Shown in pieces: positions 8,233-17,348 of a stretch of DNA of 64,000 nucleotides; positions within the stretch are counted from its first letter, which is position 1; every line of letters begins with the position of its first letter. The stretch is from positions 1-64,000 of the forward strand of contig NZ_AWGF01000014.1 in NCBI RefSeq assembly GCF_000495855.1, written 5' to 3'. A model generated the notes under the pieces. It made no database searches. It was given only the letters and a program-made list of their open reading frames with translations, and was not told the origin of the DNA. The stretch comes from Asticcacaulis sp. YBE204. GTDB lineage: Bacteria > Pseudomonadota > Alphaproteobacteria > Caulobacterales > Caulobacteraceae. Made by a program: the position numbers and the translations under genes.

Positions 8233-10869
8233 TTAGATCGCCGCGCGTATCGCCTCAAGACCGGCATCGGCCTTCGTGGCGTCCGGCGCACCGCCCTGAG
8301 CAAAGTCGGCCTTGCCGCCCGCACCCTGACCGCCCATCGCAATGACCGCCGCCTTGGCCAGCTCGGCGGCATTGAAACGCCCGGTCAGGTCCGGCGTTAC
8401 CGCGACGGTCACCGCCGCCTTGCCATCGAGTACACCCACCAGCGCCACGACGCCGGAGCCGACCTGCTTCTTGAAATCCTCGGCCAAAGGCCGCAGATCC
8501 TTGCCGCCGACACCGTCGAGCACGCGGGCCAGAACCTTAACACCGTTGATCTCTTCAGGGCCCGAGGCTGCCCCGCCGCCGCCGACCGCCAGCGCGCGCT
8601 TGGCATCGGCCAGTTCTTTTTCCAGCCGCTTGCGGTCGCTGATCAGGGCTTCGACGCGGGCGGACACCTGCGCCACCGGCACCTTGAACTGATCGGCCAG
8701 CGCTTTGGCGACGCCCGCCTGCTCCAGCAGGTACTGACGCGCCGCTTCACCGGTCACCGCCTCGATACGGCGAACCCCGGCAGCAATGCCGCCTTCCGAC
8801 ACGATCTTGAACAGCGCTATGTCACCCGTGCGATAGACGTGCGTCCCGCCACACAGTTCGACGCTGAAACCACCTTCGCCTTGCAGCGCGTGGCCGAGCG
8901 ACAGGACCCGGACTTCATCGCCGTATTTCTCACCGAACAACGCCACGGCACCGGCTGCAATGGCGGCTTCCGGCGCCATCATCTTGGTCGTTGCGGCTTC
9001 GTTTTGCAGGATGACCGCATTCACCTCGGCCTCGATGCGCTCGATCTCTTCCGGCGTCAGCGGGGCGCCGTGGCTGAAGTCGAAACGCATACGCTCGGCA
9101 TCGACCAGTTGGCCCTTTTGCGCCACGTGCGCACCCAAAACGTGCTTGAGCGCGGCGTGCAGCAGGTGCGCGGCGGAGTGGTTCGAGCGGGTCGTGGTGC
9201 GTTTGTGCGCATCGACGCTCAGATGCACGTCGTCGCCGACGGCCAGCACACCTTCGCTGATTTCGATGTCATGGACGATCAGATCACCGGCCTGCTTATG
9301 CGTATCGAGGACACGACCTTCGCCGCCGGCCCAACGGATCGTGCCGGTGTCACCCGCCTGCCCGCCGCCTTCCGGATAGAAGGGCGTGCGGCCGAAGACG
9401 ACCTGAAGATTGTCGCCGACCAGGCCTTCGGTGACGTTTTCGCCGTCCTTGACGATGACCACCGCCGGGCTTTGGGTATCGAGATCGTCGTAACCGACAA
9501 ATTCCGACGCGCCCGCCTTGTCGCGGATCGAGAACCATTCGGCCTGCACCGACTTTTCGCCGGAACCCTTCCAGTTGGCGCGGCCCTTTTCCTTTTGCAG
9601 CTTCATGGCCGCATCGAAACCATCGGTGTCGACCGTGAGGCCCTTGGCGCGCACGGCGTCCTGCGTCAGGTCGAGCGGGAAGCCGTAGGTGTCGTAAAGC
9701 TTGAATGCCGTGTCGCCCGACAGAACGCCGCCTTCGCTGAGGTCGCGCGTCGCATCGTCGAGCAGGTTCATGCCCCGGCCCAGCGTGCGGCGGAAGCGCT
9801 CTTCTTCCTGACGCAGGGTTTCGACGATAGTCGCCTCGGCGCGCTTCAGTTCGCCGTAATGGTCGCCCATTTCGCGCACCAGCACAGGGGCCAGACGCGG
9901 CATCAGAGGCTCATTGGCCCCCAGCAGATAGGCGTGGCGCATGGCGCGGCGCATGATTCGGCGCAGCACATAACCGCGACCTTCGTTCGATGGCGTGACA
10001 CCATCGGCGATCAGGAACGAGGTCGAGCGCAGATGGTCGGCGATGACGCGATGCGACGGCAGGGCTTCGCCTTCGGCGGCAACGCCGGTTTCCGCCACAC
10101 TGGCCGAGATCAGAGCCTTGAACAGATCGATATCGTAGTTGTTGTCCACACCTTGCAGCACCGCCGCGACACGCTCAAGCCCCATGCCGGTATCGATCGA
10201 GGGTTTCGGCAGGTTCAGGCGCGTGCCGTCCGGCTGCTGGTCGAACTGCATGAAGACCAGATTCCAGATTTCAACGAAGCGGTCGCCGTCTTCTTCCGGC
10301 GAACCCGGAGGGCCGCCCCAGACGTGGTCGCCGTGGTCGTAGAAGATTTCCGTACACGGGCCGCAGGGACCGGTATCGCCCATCGACCAGAAATTGTCAG
10401 ACCCGGCGATGCGGATGATGCGATCGTCGGAGAACCCGGCGATCTTCTTCCACAGATTGAAGGCTTCGTCGTCATCGATATAGACGGTCGCCAGCAGGCG
10501 GTCCTTGTTGAGGCCGTATTCCTTGGTAATCAGGTTCCAGGCGTGTTCGATTGCCTGTTCCTTGAAATAGTCGCCGAAGGAGAAATTCCCCAGCATTTCG
10601 AAAAAGGTGTGGTGGCGCGCCGTATAGCCGACATTGTCGAGATCGTTATGCTTGCCGCCCGCCCGCACGACCTTCTGAGACGTCGTCGCGCGCTTGTAGG
10701 GCCGCGTTTCCGCGCCCGTAAAGACGTTCTTGAACTGCACCATGCCGGCATTGGTGAACATCAGCGTCGGGTCGTTTTGCGGCACCAGCGACGAAGACGA
10801 CACCACTTCGTGGTCGTTCTTGGCGAAGTAGTCGAGGAAGGTCTGACGGATTTCGTTTAAGGAAGGCAT
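8233..10869 (-). CDS. alaS: Alanyl-tRNA synthetase
   Basis: An 878-residue class II synthetase that charges tRNA-Ala. The catalytic domain starts with the typical [19 protein letters not shown] and contains motif 2 around [15 protein letters not shown]. The tRNA-recognition helices follow. The editing domain carries the zinc-type ligands HSAAHLLH near residue 570 and CGGTH near residue 670, which clear mischarged Ser or Gly. The C-terminal domain ends in a Gly-rich segment with DHH-like character (GGGGQ-type stretch written [19 protein letters not shown]). It is downstream of recA in the same direction, a common neighbourhood in Caulobacterales. Confidence 0.98.
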   Translation of the reverse strand: MPSLNEIRQTFLDYFAKNDHEVVSSSSLVPQNDPTLMFTNAGMVQFKNVFTGAETRPYKRATTSQKVVRAGGKHNDLDNVGYTARHHTFFEMLGNFSFGDYFKEQAIEHAWNLITKEYGLNKDRLLATVYIDDDEAFNLWKKIAGFSDDRIIRIAGSDNFWSMGDTGPCGPCTEIFYDHGDHVWGGPPGSPEEDGDRFVEIWNLVFMQFDQQPDGTRLNLPKPSIDTGMGLERVAAVLQGVDNNYDIDLFKALISASVAETGVAAEGEALPSHRVIADHLRSTSFLIADGVTPSNEGRGYVLRRIMRRAMRHAYLLGANEPLMPRLAPVLVREMGDHYGELKRAEATIVETLRQEEERFRRTLGRGMNLLDDATRDLSEGGVLSGDTAFKLYDTYGFPLDLTQDAVRAKGLTVDTDGFDAAMKLQKEKGRANWKGSGEKSVQAEWFSIRDKAGASEFVGYDDLDTQSPAVVIVKDGENVTEGLVGDNLQVVFGRTPFYPEGGGQAGDTGTIRWAGGEGRVLDTHKQAGDLIVHDIEISEGVLAVGDDVHLSVDAHKRTTTRSNHSAAHLLHAALKHVLGAHVAQKGQLVDAERMRFDFSHGAPLTPEEIERIEAEVNAVILQNEAATTKMMAPEAAIAAGAVALFGEKYGDEVRVLSLGHALQGEGGFSVELCGGTHVYRTGDIALFKIVSEGGIAAGVRRIEAVTGEAARQYLLEQAGVAKALADQFKVPVAQVSARVEALISDRKRLEKELADAKRALAVGGGGAASGPEEINGVKVLARVLDGVGGKDLRPLAEDFKKQVGSGVVALVGVLDGKAAVTVAVTPDLTGRFNAAELAKAAVIAMGGQGAGGKADFAQGGAPDATKADAGLEAIRAAI

Positions 10870-11009
10870 GGGACTCCGAACGGCAGGGCCGGTCTAAAGA
10901 AAGCACAGATTCAGCCGTATATAGAGAGGTTGCCAGTCTGCGCAAAGACCTTTGCGGCACCGTGGGTATTTTTTGCGCTATTTGCAAAAAACTATGCGTC
11001 AAATAGCAC

Positions 11010-11039
11010 AATGCCCTGTCCGATCACGGACAGGGCATT
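11010..11039 (-). terminator. Probable terminator of recA
   Basis: A perfect 13-bp stem AATGCCCTGTCCG / CGGACAGGGCATT with a 4-nt loop lies 15 nt after the recA stop. The following T-tract is poor, so termination may be partial, allowing some read-through into alaS. Confidence 0.7.
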
Positions 11040-11053
11040 CAATTCAGAAGGCT

Positions 11054-12127
11054 TTAGTCTTCGCCGTCGTCATCGGGTTCCGGGGTCCCCAGCAGGTCTT
11101 CGGCAATGGCCGTGGCCTTCTTGCGGACGCCCTTTTCGATTTCCAGCGCCATCTCCGGATTGGCTTTCAGGAAGTCGCGGGCGTTTTCGCGGCCCTGACC
11201 GATGCGGGTCGAGTTGAACGAGTACCACGAGCCCGACTTTTCGACGATGCCGCCCTTGACGCCGAGGTCGATGATTTCCCCCAGCTTCGAGATGCCTTCG
11301 CCGTAAAGGATATCGAATTCGACCTCGCGGAACGGCGGGGCGACCTTGTTCTTGACAACCTTGACGCGGACATTGTTGCCGACGATTTCGTCACGGACCT
11401 TGATCTTGCCGATGCTGCGGATATCGAGACGCACCGAAGCGTAGAATTTCAGCGCGTTGCCGCCGGTCGTCGTTTCCGGCGAACCGTACATGACGCCGAT
11501 CTTCATGCGAATCTGGTTGATGAAGATGACGATGCACTTCGACTTCGAGATCGAACCGGTCAGCTTGCGCAGGGCCTGCGACATCAGCCGGGCTTGCAGA
11601 CCCGGCAGGCTGTCGCCCATATCGCCTTCGATTTCAGCCTTGGGCGTCAGGGCCGCGACCGAGTCGACGACCACGATATCGACGGCACCGGAACGGACCA
11701 GCGTATCGGTGATTTCCAGCGCCTGTTCGCCGTTGTCGGGCTGCGACACCAGCAGGTCGTCGAGATTGACGCCCAGCTTATGCGCATAGGTCGGGTCGAG
11801 CGCGTGTTCGGCATCGACGAAAGCCGCCGTACCGCCCGCCTTCTGGATTTCGGCCACCGTATGCAGGGCCAGCGTCGTCTTGCCCGACGATTCCGGACCA
11901 TAGATTTCGATGACCCGCCCTTTGGGCAGACCGCCGATGCCGAGCGCCATATCGAGGCCCAGCGATCCGGTCGAAATCGATTCGATATCGGTCGTCTTGC
12001 CATTGGCGCCCAGTTTCATCACCGAGCCCTTGCCGAAGGCGCGATCGATCTGCGCCAGCGCCGATTCAAGAGCGCGTTGTTTTTCTGCTTCGTCTTTACC
12101 CACGAGTTTCAATACCGCCTGCGACAT
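11054..12127 (-). CDS. recA: DNA recombinase RecA
   Basis: A 357-residue ATPase that forms filaments on single-stranded DNA, drives homologous recombination and triggers LexA self-cleavage. Walker A is GPESSGKTT near residues 74-82 and Walker B is [10 protein letters not shown]. The L2 region has [12 protein letters not shown]. An acidic tail (PEPDDDGED) is normal. I start it at 12127 ([16 protein letters not shown]) because GGAGGG lies just upstream; an in-frame extension of 34 residues to 12229 is not RecA-like and covers the SOS box region. Confidence 0.98.
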   Translation of the reverse strand: MSQAVLKLVGKDEAEKQRALESALAQIDRAFGKGSVMKLGANGKTTDIESISTGSLGLDMALGIGGLPKGRVIEIYGPESSGKTTLALHTVAEIQKAGGTAAFVDAEHALDPTYAHKLGVNLDDLLVSQPDNGEQALEITDTLVRSGAVDIVVVDSVAALTPKAEIEGDMGDSLPGLQARLMSQALRKLTGSISKSKCIVIFINQIRMKIGVMYGSPETTTGGNALKFYASVRLDIRSIGKIKVRDEIVGNNVRVKVVKNKVAPPFREVEFDILYGEGISKLGEIIDLGVKGGIVEKSGSWYSFNSTRIGQGRENARDFLKANPEMALEIEKGVRKKATAIAEDLLGTPEPDDDGED

Positions 12128-12221
12128 AAACCAAACCCTCCTATGGCACGATTCCCGTCCCCGAGGTCCATCCCCCTCAACGGTTAAATCTGTTGAATCG
12201 TTTGTACCCCATTCGTTCCAC

Positions 12222-12236
12222 GTTCGCAATATGTTC
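12222..12236. promoter_or_regulatory. LexA (SOS) box upstream of recA
   Basis: GTTC, seven bases, GTTC at 12222-12236 is the alphaproteobacterial SOS operator. It lies 95 nt before the recA start codon. This supports both damage induction of recA and the taxonomic call. Confidence 0.88.
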
Positions 12237-12268
12237 TCATAAATAATTATCCCCGTTCCAGAAAATAA

Positions 12269-12586
12269 TTACGTGGCGGGCTTGGCCGGAACGCTGTCCA
12301 GCATAAGCTTCAATTGATCCAGATAGTTATAAAAGGCGTCGCGGCCGGTCTGGGTCAGGCTGATGCGGGTATTGGGGCGCTTGGCGATGATCTTCTTGCG
12401 CATCGAAACGTATCCCGCCTCGCCCAGTTTTTTCAAATGCAGCGACAGATTGCCGTCGGTGATGCCAATCTCGTCGCGCAAATCGGTGAAATCGGCCTGT
12501 CCCGCCGTCGACAGGAACGCCAGTATGGCCAGACGCGCCCGCGCATGGACCAGATCCTCAAGGGCATCGGCGGCAAAGGGCTTCAT
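12269..12586 (-). CDS. Small winged-helix transcriptional regulator (HTH_34 / ArsR-MarR-like)
   Basis: A 105-residue DNA-binding protein. The segment LEDLVHARARLAILAFLS matches the N-terminal helix of short winged-helix regulators (PF13601). The recognition region is DGNLSLHLKKLGEAGYVSM, and the wing is KRPNTRISLTQTGRDAF. No metal-binding cysteines are visible, so metal sensing is unlikely. Members often repress a neighbouring membrane protein. Its divergent neighbour is the ECF sigma factor / membrane protein pair across 258 bp. Confidence 0.82.
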   Translation of the reverse strand: MKPFAADALEDLVHARARLAILAFLSTAGQADFTDLRDEIGITDGNLSLHLKKLGEAGYVSMRKKIIAKRPNTRISLTQTGRDAFYNYLDQLKLMLDSVPAKPAT

Positions 12587-12844
12587 GCAAACCCTCTCAG
12601 AGGTTTGCGCGACAAAGGCATTTCATTCCGTGATCCGGTCATGTCCTCCCCCTTGCGATTATTTCCCGCGTCAGACCGTTCTTATACGATCCCTGCGGGT
12701 CGATCCGTCGAAACAGATTAAGCACTTAGCCACGTTAAGTTATCAGGCCTGGACACATGGTCCAATAAAAAGTTTTCCCCGTCGCGTAAGTTTGAACGGG
12801 GTGCGGTTGTCTAATCTTTCGACACACCGCAAACATCGGACGAC

Positions 12845-13339
12845 ATGCCCCCTCACCCCACCGCCTTTGCCGACTGGATCGGACCGCATCTGAGCGCGCT
12901 CCGGCGTATCAGCCGCGCCTTTGCCGCGCCCGCCGATCAGCCGGATCTGTTGCAGGAAGTGATGATTGCCTGCTGGAAGGCGCACGGCGCGTTTCGCGGC
13001 GACAGCGCGGCGACGACCTTTATCTACCGCGTGGCGCACAACCGCGCCCTGACATGGAAGAAGCGTGAAGGGCTGCGCCTGTTGCGGCTGTTCGAAACGC
13101 AGCGCGATTTGACCCTGCTCGATAAGGCGGACGATAGCGCGCCGCTGGAACGAATCTATGAAGCCCTGCGCGACCTGTCGCCGATCGACCGCTCGTTGAT
13201 GCTGCTGTGGCTGGAGCAGGTGCCCTATGCGGACATGGCGGCGATGCACGGTCTGACGGAGAGCCATATCGGCGTGCGGTTGACGCGTGCCCGGGCCCGC
13301 CTTGCCACCCTGATCAAGGACGATCCCGATGAATCTTGA
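12845..13339 (+). CDS. ECF-type RNA polymerase sigma factor
   Basis: A 164-residue sigma-70 family protein with only regions 2 and 4. Region 2 includes ADQPDLLQEVMIACWKAHGAFRGDSAATTFIYRVAHNRAL, with the DLLQE and FIYRVAHN elements that contact core and the -10 region. Region 4 is LSPIDRSLMLLWLEQVPYADMAAMHGLTESHIGVRLTRARARL, a helix-turn-helix for the -35 element. The stop overlaps the start of the next gene by 11 nt, an arrangement usual for a sigma factor and its cognate regulator. Confidence 0.9.
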   Translation: MPPHPTAFADWIGPHLSALRRISRAFAAPADQPDLLQEVMIACWKAHGAFRGDSAATTFIYRVAHNRALTWKKREGLRLLRLFETQRDLTLLDKADDSAPLERIYEALRDLSPIDRSLMLLWLEQVPYADMAAMHGLTESHIGVRLTRARARLATLIKDDPDES

Positions 13340-13931
13340 AACCTTTGAACGCCTGTGGCGGGCCAATGCCCGTGACCTGAGCCATACGGCACAGGCCTAT
13401 CTGATGGAGGATATGATGCAGACCCTGAACCGCCGCCGCGCCAGCCAAAGCGCCTTTTTCCTGTTCCTGACCGCCGTACTGGGGGCGATCACCTTCATCT
13501 TCGGTTACGGCGTCATCAAGCACAATAATTTCGATCCCGCGCACGAATGGGGGGCGATCGCCATGCTGCTCACGCCGTGGATCGCGCTGATCCTGATGAA
13601 GCGGGCCTTTGAGCGTCATGTGCGGCGCTTCCCCGATCCGGCGGCGTCACTGCCCGAACAACTTAGCGCGCAACTGGATGAAAACCGCATGAAGCAGCAA
13701 AAGGCCGTGATCATGTTTGGACTGATGGGGTTGTTTCCCATCGCGACAGGGATTGCGCTGTGGCAGTTGCTTAGCGTCGGCAAGATGGAAGTGGCGCACG
13801 TCCAGCAGGGCGCGCTGCTGTTCGGCAGCGTGCTGGGGATATCACTGGTGATCCAGATCGTGCGCTATCTGCGGGTTCTTAGGCCTGAGGGTAAGCGGTT
13901 GAAACGACTGCTGGGGGAGTATGAAGCCTGA
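13329..13931 (+). CDS. Membrane protein coupled to the ECF sigma factor, possible anti-sigma factor
   Basis: A 200-residue protein with a short N-terminal cytoplasmic region (MNLETFERLWRANARDLSHTAQAYL) followed by four likely membrane helices near residues 40-60, 70-83, 122-140 and 155-175. No HxxxCxxC zinc motif of the ZAS anti-sigma class is present. The 11-nt overlap with the sigma gene implies translational coupling. The anti-sigma role is inferred from context only; it may be a target or a sensor instead. Confidence 0.6.
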   Translation: MNLETFERLWRANARDLSHTAQAYLMEDMMQTLNRRRASQSAFFLFLTAVLGAITFIFGYGVIKHNNFDPAHEWGAIAMLLTPWIALILMKRAFERHVRRFPDPAASLPEQLSAQLDENRMKQQKAVIMFGLMGLFPIATGIALWQLLSVGKMEVAHVQQGALLFGSVLGISLVIQIVRYLRVLRPEGKRLKRLLGEYEA

Positions 13932-13932
13932 A

Positions 13933-13964
13933 AATCCCCCTCCCCGCCTGCGGGAGAGGGGATT
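13933..13964. repeat. Short palindromic repeat / likely bidirectional terminator
   Basis: An imperfect dyad AATCCCC...GGGGATT around CTCCCCGCCTGCGGGAG lies between two convergent genes and ends in the DUF885 stop codon. The core resembles the element at 57317. Confidence 0.6.
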
Positions 13965-15813
13965 AGAGCGTGGCCGCCCATTCGTTATAGACGGTCTCAA
14001 GCACCGCCAGCGGCACGGCCCCGGCCACTAGGCCCGTGTCGTGGAACTCACGGATATCGAACTTCGCCCCCAGCTTGGCCTGCATCTTAGCACGTAGTTC
14101 CAGCCACTTGATCTTGCCGATCATATAGCCCAGCGCCTGACCCGGCCACACGGCGTAGCGCTCGATCTCGGTCTCGTTATCCTCGCCGGTATTTTCGTCC
14201 ATGAAGGCCATCGCCTGTTCGCGCGTCCATCGCTTATAGTGCATCCCCGTATCGACCACGAGGCGGCAGGCGCGGAACATGGCGTCATGCAGATAGCCGA
14301 TCCGGCCGTAGGGGTCGTCGTCGTACATACCCATGTCCTTGGCCGCGACTTCTTCGGCATAGAGCGCCCAGCCTTCGACATAGGCGTTGAAAATACCCAT
14401 CTGACGCAGCATGGGGAGGTTCTTGTTTTCCTGCTGGATGGAAATCTGCATGTGGTGGCCGGGGATGGCCTCATGGTAGGTGAGCGTCGGTAAGGTCCAG
14501 GTCGGCACCTCCGCCGTGTCGCGCAGATTGATATAATAGGCGCCCGGACGCGAGCCATCCAACGACGGCGGCCAGTAATAGCCCCCTGGCGCGCCAAGCT
14601 CGGTCGCCTTGGGGACGCGGCGCACCGTCACCGCCGATTTTGGCAAGGTCTTGAAATAGGCCGGCAGCTTGGCCTGAACGACGCCGATCTGGTCATTGAG
14701 GTGCGCCAGCAGCTTGTCCTTACCGGCGTCGGTGTTCTCGAAGATGAACTTCGGGTCTTTCGACATGGCCTTCATGCGCTCGGCGGGCGTACCCTTGGTC
14801 ATGCCTAGTTTCGCCATCACCGTTTCCAGTTCGGCGTTGATTTCCTTGACCTTATCGAGGCCAATCTGATGAATTTCCGCCGGGGTGAAGGTCGTCGAAG
14901 TATTGTACCCCGCCGCGAAGGCATAGTGCTCGTCGCCACCGGGAATGTGCCAGACGCCCGCATCGTGGGTCGCCTTCGGCAGGACGGCTTCGAGCGCCAT
15001 AACCTGAGTCTGCATGGCCTGATACACAGGGCCGGAGACCAGTTTCAACGCCTGTGCACTCATCGAAGCGTCGGCGATACCCTTGTCTTTCAGGCGGCTA
15101 TCGAACGACTTAACCAGATTGGTCTCGGCGGGCGCGACGGCCAGCAGGCCCTTCAACTGCGTGATGGCCTTTTTCAGCGCAAAATCCGGCGCGATGACGC
15201 CCTTGGCCGCCTTGGCTTTCACGGCCTCGGTTTCCTGAGCGATGACGGTCGCATAGGCCTCCAGACGGCTGAGATAGGCCTCGGCGTCGGTCTTGGTCGC
15301 GATCGTATGACGGTTTTCCAGCATGTCCGGCGTCGTCTGATAGCTGCCGGTCAGTTGCGTGACGCTGTACGGGCCCCAATAGTCCTGCGGTTCGCCATAG
15401 GGGGCGGCGCTATAGCCGCGCACCGTCTCGGTATAGTCCCAGACGATAGTATCGTAATTGATGCGGTCCATGCCGCTCAGCTTCGTCCGATCGATAGCTT
15501 TGAGCGCCTTCAACGACGTCGCGTAGAAGGCCTTGTCCTTCTCACGGTCGGCAGGCGAGGCCATGTTGAGCCTGGCCTTTAGCGGCGCACGGGCGTCGAC
15601 ATCGAGGCCCGTATCCGTCGCCGAAACGGGTTTCAGCTCCAGATATGCATCGAAAATGCTCTCGAAGGTGGCTTTCAACCGTCCCCCCGCTGTCGGATCG
15701 GGTTCACCCACCGCAATCGACGGCTTGCTGCCTATCGCGGCACAGGCCGACAGACCTCCAGCCGTGGCGGTCAGGGCCGAAGCCCCGGCCAGAAGCGAAC
15801 GACGATTGAGCAT
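13963..15813 (-). CDS. DUF885 family protein, predicted Tat-exported lipoprotein metallopeptidase
   Basis: A 616-residue protein with a twin-arginine-type leader (MLNRRSLLAG) running into a lipobox LSAC at residues 21-24. This predicts export, then anchoring to the membrane. The body is the large helical DUF885 fold. The segment LTYHEAIPGHHMQ near residue 445 is the conserved HExxxGHH-like site, followed by ENKNLPMLRQ and EGWALYAEEVA, which supply the usual downstream acidic ligand. Family members are related to M32-like carboxypeptidases and are thought to be peptidases. It is monocistronic. Confidence 0.82.
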   Translation of the reverse strand: MLNRRSLLAGASALTATAGGLSACAAIGSKPSIAVGEPDPTAGGRLKATFESIFDAYLELKPVSATDTGLDVDARAPLKARLNMASPADREKDKAFYATSLKALKAIDRTKLSGMDRINYDTIVWDYTETVRGYSAAPYGEPQDYWGPYSVTQLTGSYQTTPDMLENRHTIATKTDAEAYLSRLEAYATVIAQETEAVKAKAAKGVIAPDFALKKAITQLKGLLAVAPAETNLVKSFDSRLKDKGIADASMSAQALKLVSGPVYQAMQTQVMALEAVLPKATHDAGVWHIPGGDEHYAFAAGYNTSTTFTPAEIHQIGLDKVKEINAELETVMAKLGMTKGTPAERMKAMSKDPKFIFENTDAGKDKLLAHLNDQIGVVQAKLPAYFKTLPKSAVTVRRVPKATELGAPGGYYWPPSLDGSRPGAYYINLRDTAEVPTWTLPTLTYHEAIPGHHMQISIQQENKNLPMLRQMGIFNAYVEGWALYAEEVAAKDMGMYDDDPYGRIGYLHDAMFRACRLVVDTGMHYKRWTREQAMAFMDENTGEDNETEIERYAVWPGQALGYMIGKIKWLELRAKMQAKLGAKFDIREFHDTGLVAGAVPLAVLETVYNEWAATL

Positions 15814-15906
15814 GGGACACCCGTATGTTGGTTACATTGCCAACAAGACTAGGCGCAGAAGCCGGGTGCGGCAACCGGGCCAAAGCTAAATTAATTGTAA
15901 TTTTAA

Positions 15907-15970
15907 GCGCATGCCAAAAAGTGTGCAGCGGATTTTGGCTTCGCCGAACTTCGTTTGGATTCACATGCGC
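15907..15970. repeat. GCGCATG-bounded interspersed repeat
   Basis: A 64-bp unit bounded by GCGCATG (15907-15913) and its complement CATGCGC (15964-15970). Inside is an imperfect hairpin GCCAAAA...TTTTGGC around AGTGTGCAGCGG. From memory, this matches a repeat seen in many alphaproteobacterial genomes (GCGCATGCCGAAAAGTGTG type). It lies in the 285-bp gap upstream of the DUF885 gene, which otherwise holds only the hairpins described next. Confidence 0.6.
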
Positions 15971-15984
15971 GCCAAAAAAGAAAC

Positions 15985-16082
15985 GGCCGGAACGGAGCCT
16001 CAAGGGGGACGGCTCTCGGCGTCCATTCCGGCCTGTACGATATGTCGCTCCCCCCGGCCCCCCGGCTTCCGGTCACGACATA
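15985..16082. other. Strong nested stem-loops in an intergenic gap
   Basis: GGCCGGAA (15985-15992) pairs with TTCCGGCC (16026-16033), enclosing GAGCC/GGCTC around a CAAGGGGGAC loop. A second dyad TATGTCG / CGACATA (16041-16047, 16076-16082) follows. They may end the minus-strand gene at 16099 or be a structured RNA. There is no T-tract. Confidence 0.45.
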
Positions 16083-16098
16083 CCGACAATTCTACACC

Positions 16099-16338
16099 TC
16101 AGTGCCTTTGCGCAGCCTGACCGACCGCCATACGTTTGTTGGCGGCATAGGTATTCAGGCACAGGGTGAAGGTTGCGCCGATCAGCTCGGCCACTTCCTG
16201 TTCGCCCACCTGTTCGGCGCGAGCCTTGAGATGCTCCAGAGTCGAGACGATATGCAGCAGGGTCTGCTCGCGGTCTGCGCCCTCGCCCGCTACGCTCAGG
16301 GCAAGATCAGGCACGACGCCGGTGGCTCTGCGGGGCAT
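16099..16338 (-). CDS. Hypothetical protein, 79 residues
   Basis: Start set at 16338 (MPRRATGVVPDL), where GAGGAG lies 9 nt upstream; an upstream ATG at 16380 lacks a site. The protein is soluble and helical, with a likely amphipathic helix pair (TLLHIVSTLEHLKARAEQVGEQEVAELIGATFTLCL). It has no recognisable motif. It follows the LuxR gene in the same direction with a ~96-bp gap, so it may share its transcript. Confidence 0.55.
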   Translation of the reverse strand: MPRRATGVVPDLALSVAGEGADREQTLLHIVSTLEHLKARAEQVGEQEVAELIGATFTLCLNTYAANKRMAVGQAAQRH

Positions 16339-16434
16339 GTATCGGCTCTCCTCGACGGTACGACCAAACCTTAGCTGCACTAAGTTTGCGGCGATATCAC
16401 GTAAATTCGGGATGTGGCAATTTAACCTGCGCTT

Positions 16435-17187
16435 TTACGGCTGTATCATCCCGTTCATGATCGCCTTGACCACGGCGGCCACGCGATTATTGACGCCCAA
16501 CTTTTGAAAGACATGGCGCATATGGGCGTCGACCGTATTGCGGCTGATCCCCAGAATCGTGGCGACATCTTCATCGGTCTTGCCCGCCGCCACCCAGGTC
16601 AGGACCTCGGTCTCCTTGGGCGACAAAAGCGGTGCTGCATCCGTTTCCGGGGCCTTGATGGCATAGAGCCGCTTATAGGCGGCGTAGAACTGATTGCAGA
16701 CGGCGTTGATCAGGTCGATATCGATATGCGAGGCATCGCGCGCACCCGAACTGGCCACCGCCACCCCGGCGATCTGGGCGCGCGGCCCCTTGATAGGCAC
16801 CCCGATACCGCCGTTCAGCCCTGCCTCTTCGCTGAGGCGCATCAGCTTGACCTGTCCGGCGGAATAGCGGCTGCGCTTTTCGAGATCGGTCCAGCGAAAG
16901 GCCCAGTCCTCGGTCGCCGCCGCGCGATAGACCGGGTCGAGCCGCCACAGGCTCTTTTCCCCGTAATATTTCTGCCAGTCTTCGGGATAGTTGTGGAACA
17001 CCCCGTGGGTTTGCTTATCGGCAGGCAGATCCAGGTCGCGCTGTACGGTAAAGATCACCCGGTCGAATCCGTATCCGGCTACCGTTTTCGACAACACTCC
17101 AAACAACGATTCGGCGTCGCGCGCTTCGGATGAGCGGACGATAAACTCTTCGAACGTAATGGTATCGGTGCGCGTAAGCCCGATCAT
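16435..17187 (-). CDS. LuxR-family transcriptional regulator with autoinducer-binding domain
   Basis: A 250-residue regulator. Residues ~10-165 resemble the acyl-homoserine lactone binding domain, with the conserved W and Y/D positions in FHNYPEDWQKYYGEKSLWRLDPVYRAA and the GGIGVPIKGPRAQIAGVAVASS core. The C-terminal LuxR helix-turn-helix is LLSPKETEVLTWVAAGKTDEDVATILGISRNTVDAHMRHVFQKLGV. Start 17187 is chosen for CAGGAG upstream. No luxI-type synthase is in the window, so this looks like an orphan receptor. The ligand is unknown. Confidence 0.88.
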   Translation of the reverse strand: MIGLTRTDTITFEEFIVRSSEARDAESLFGVLSKTVAGYGFDRVIFTVQRDLDLPADKQTHGVFHNYPEDWQKYYGEKSLWRLDPVYRAAATEDWAFRWTDLEKRSRYSAGQVKLMRLSEEAGLNGGIGVPIKGPRAQIAGVAVASSGARDASHIDIDLINAVCNQFYAAYKRLYAIKAPETDAAPLLSPKETEVLTWVAAGKTDEDVATILGISRNTVDAHMRHVFQKLGVNNRVAAVVKAIMNGMIQP

Positions 17188-17348
17188 GCTCTGCTCCTGC
17201 GGGCGGTATTCAACCACCCAACCCTGCGGCGACCCTATGCAATATTTCCCGCCGCAATAAAAGCCGCAACCGTAACTATAGCGACAACCTCACTGGTTCT
17301 TTAGTCGGGGCATGATAGCCTATAGGTCTTAATTTCCGGATACCTGTT

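Noticed and set aside
8218-10860. A very long plus-strand open frame across the alaS region
   Set aside because: It is antisense to alaS, which has all family motifs. High GC leaves the opposite strand free of stops; the antisense translation is rich in His, Arg and Gln with no domain.
12128-12229. N-terminal 34-residue extension of RecA
   Set aside because: It would translate the SOS box region and is not RecA-like; a good ribosome binding site precedes the internal ATG at 12127.
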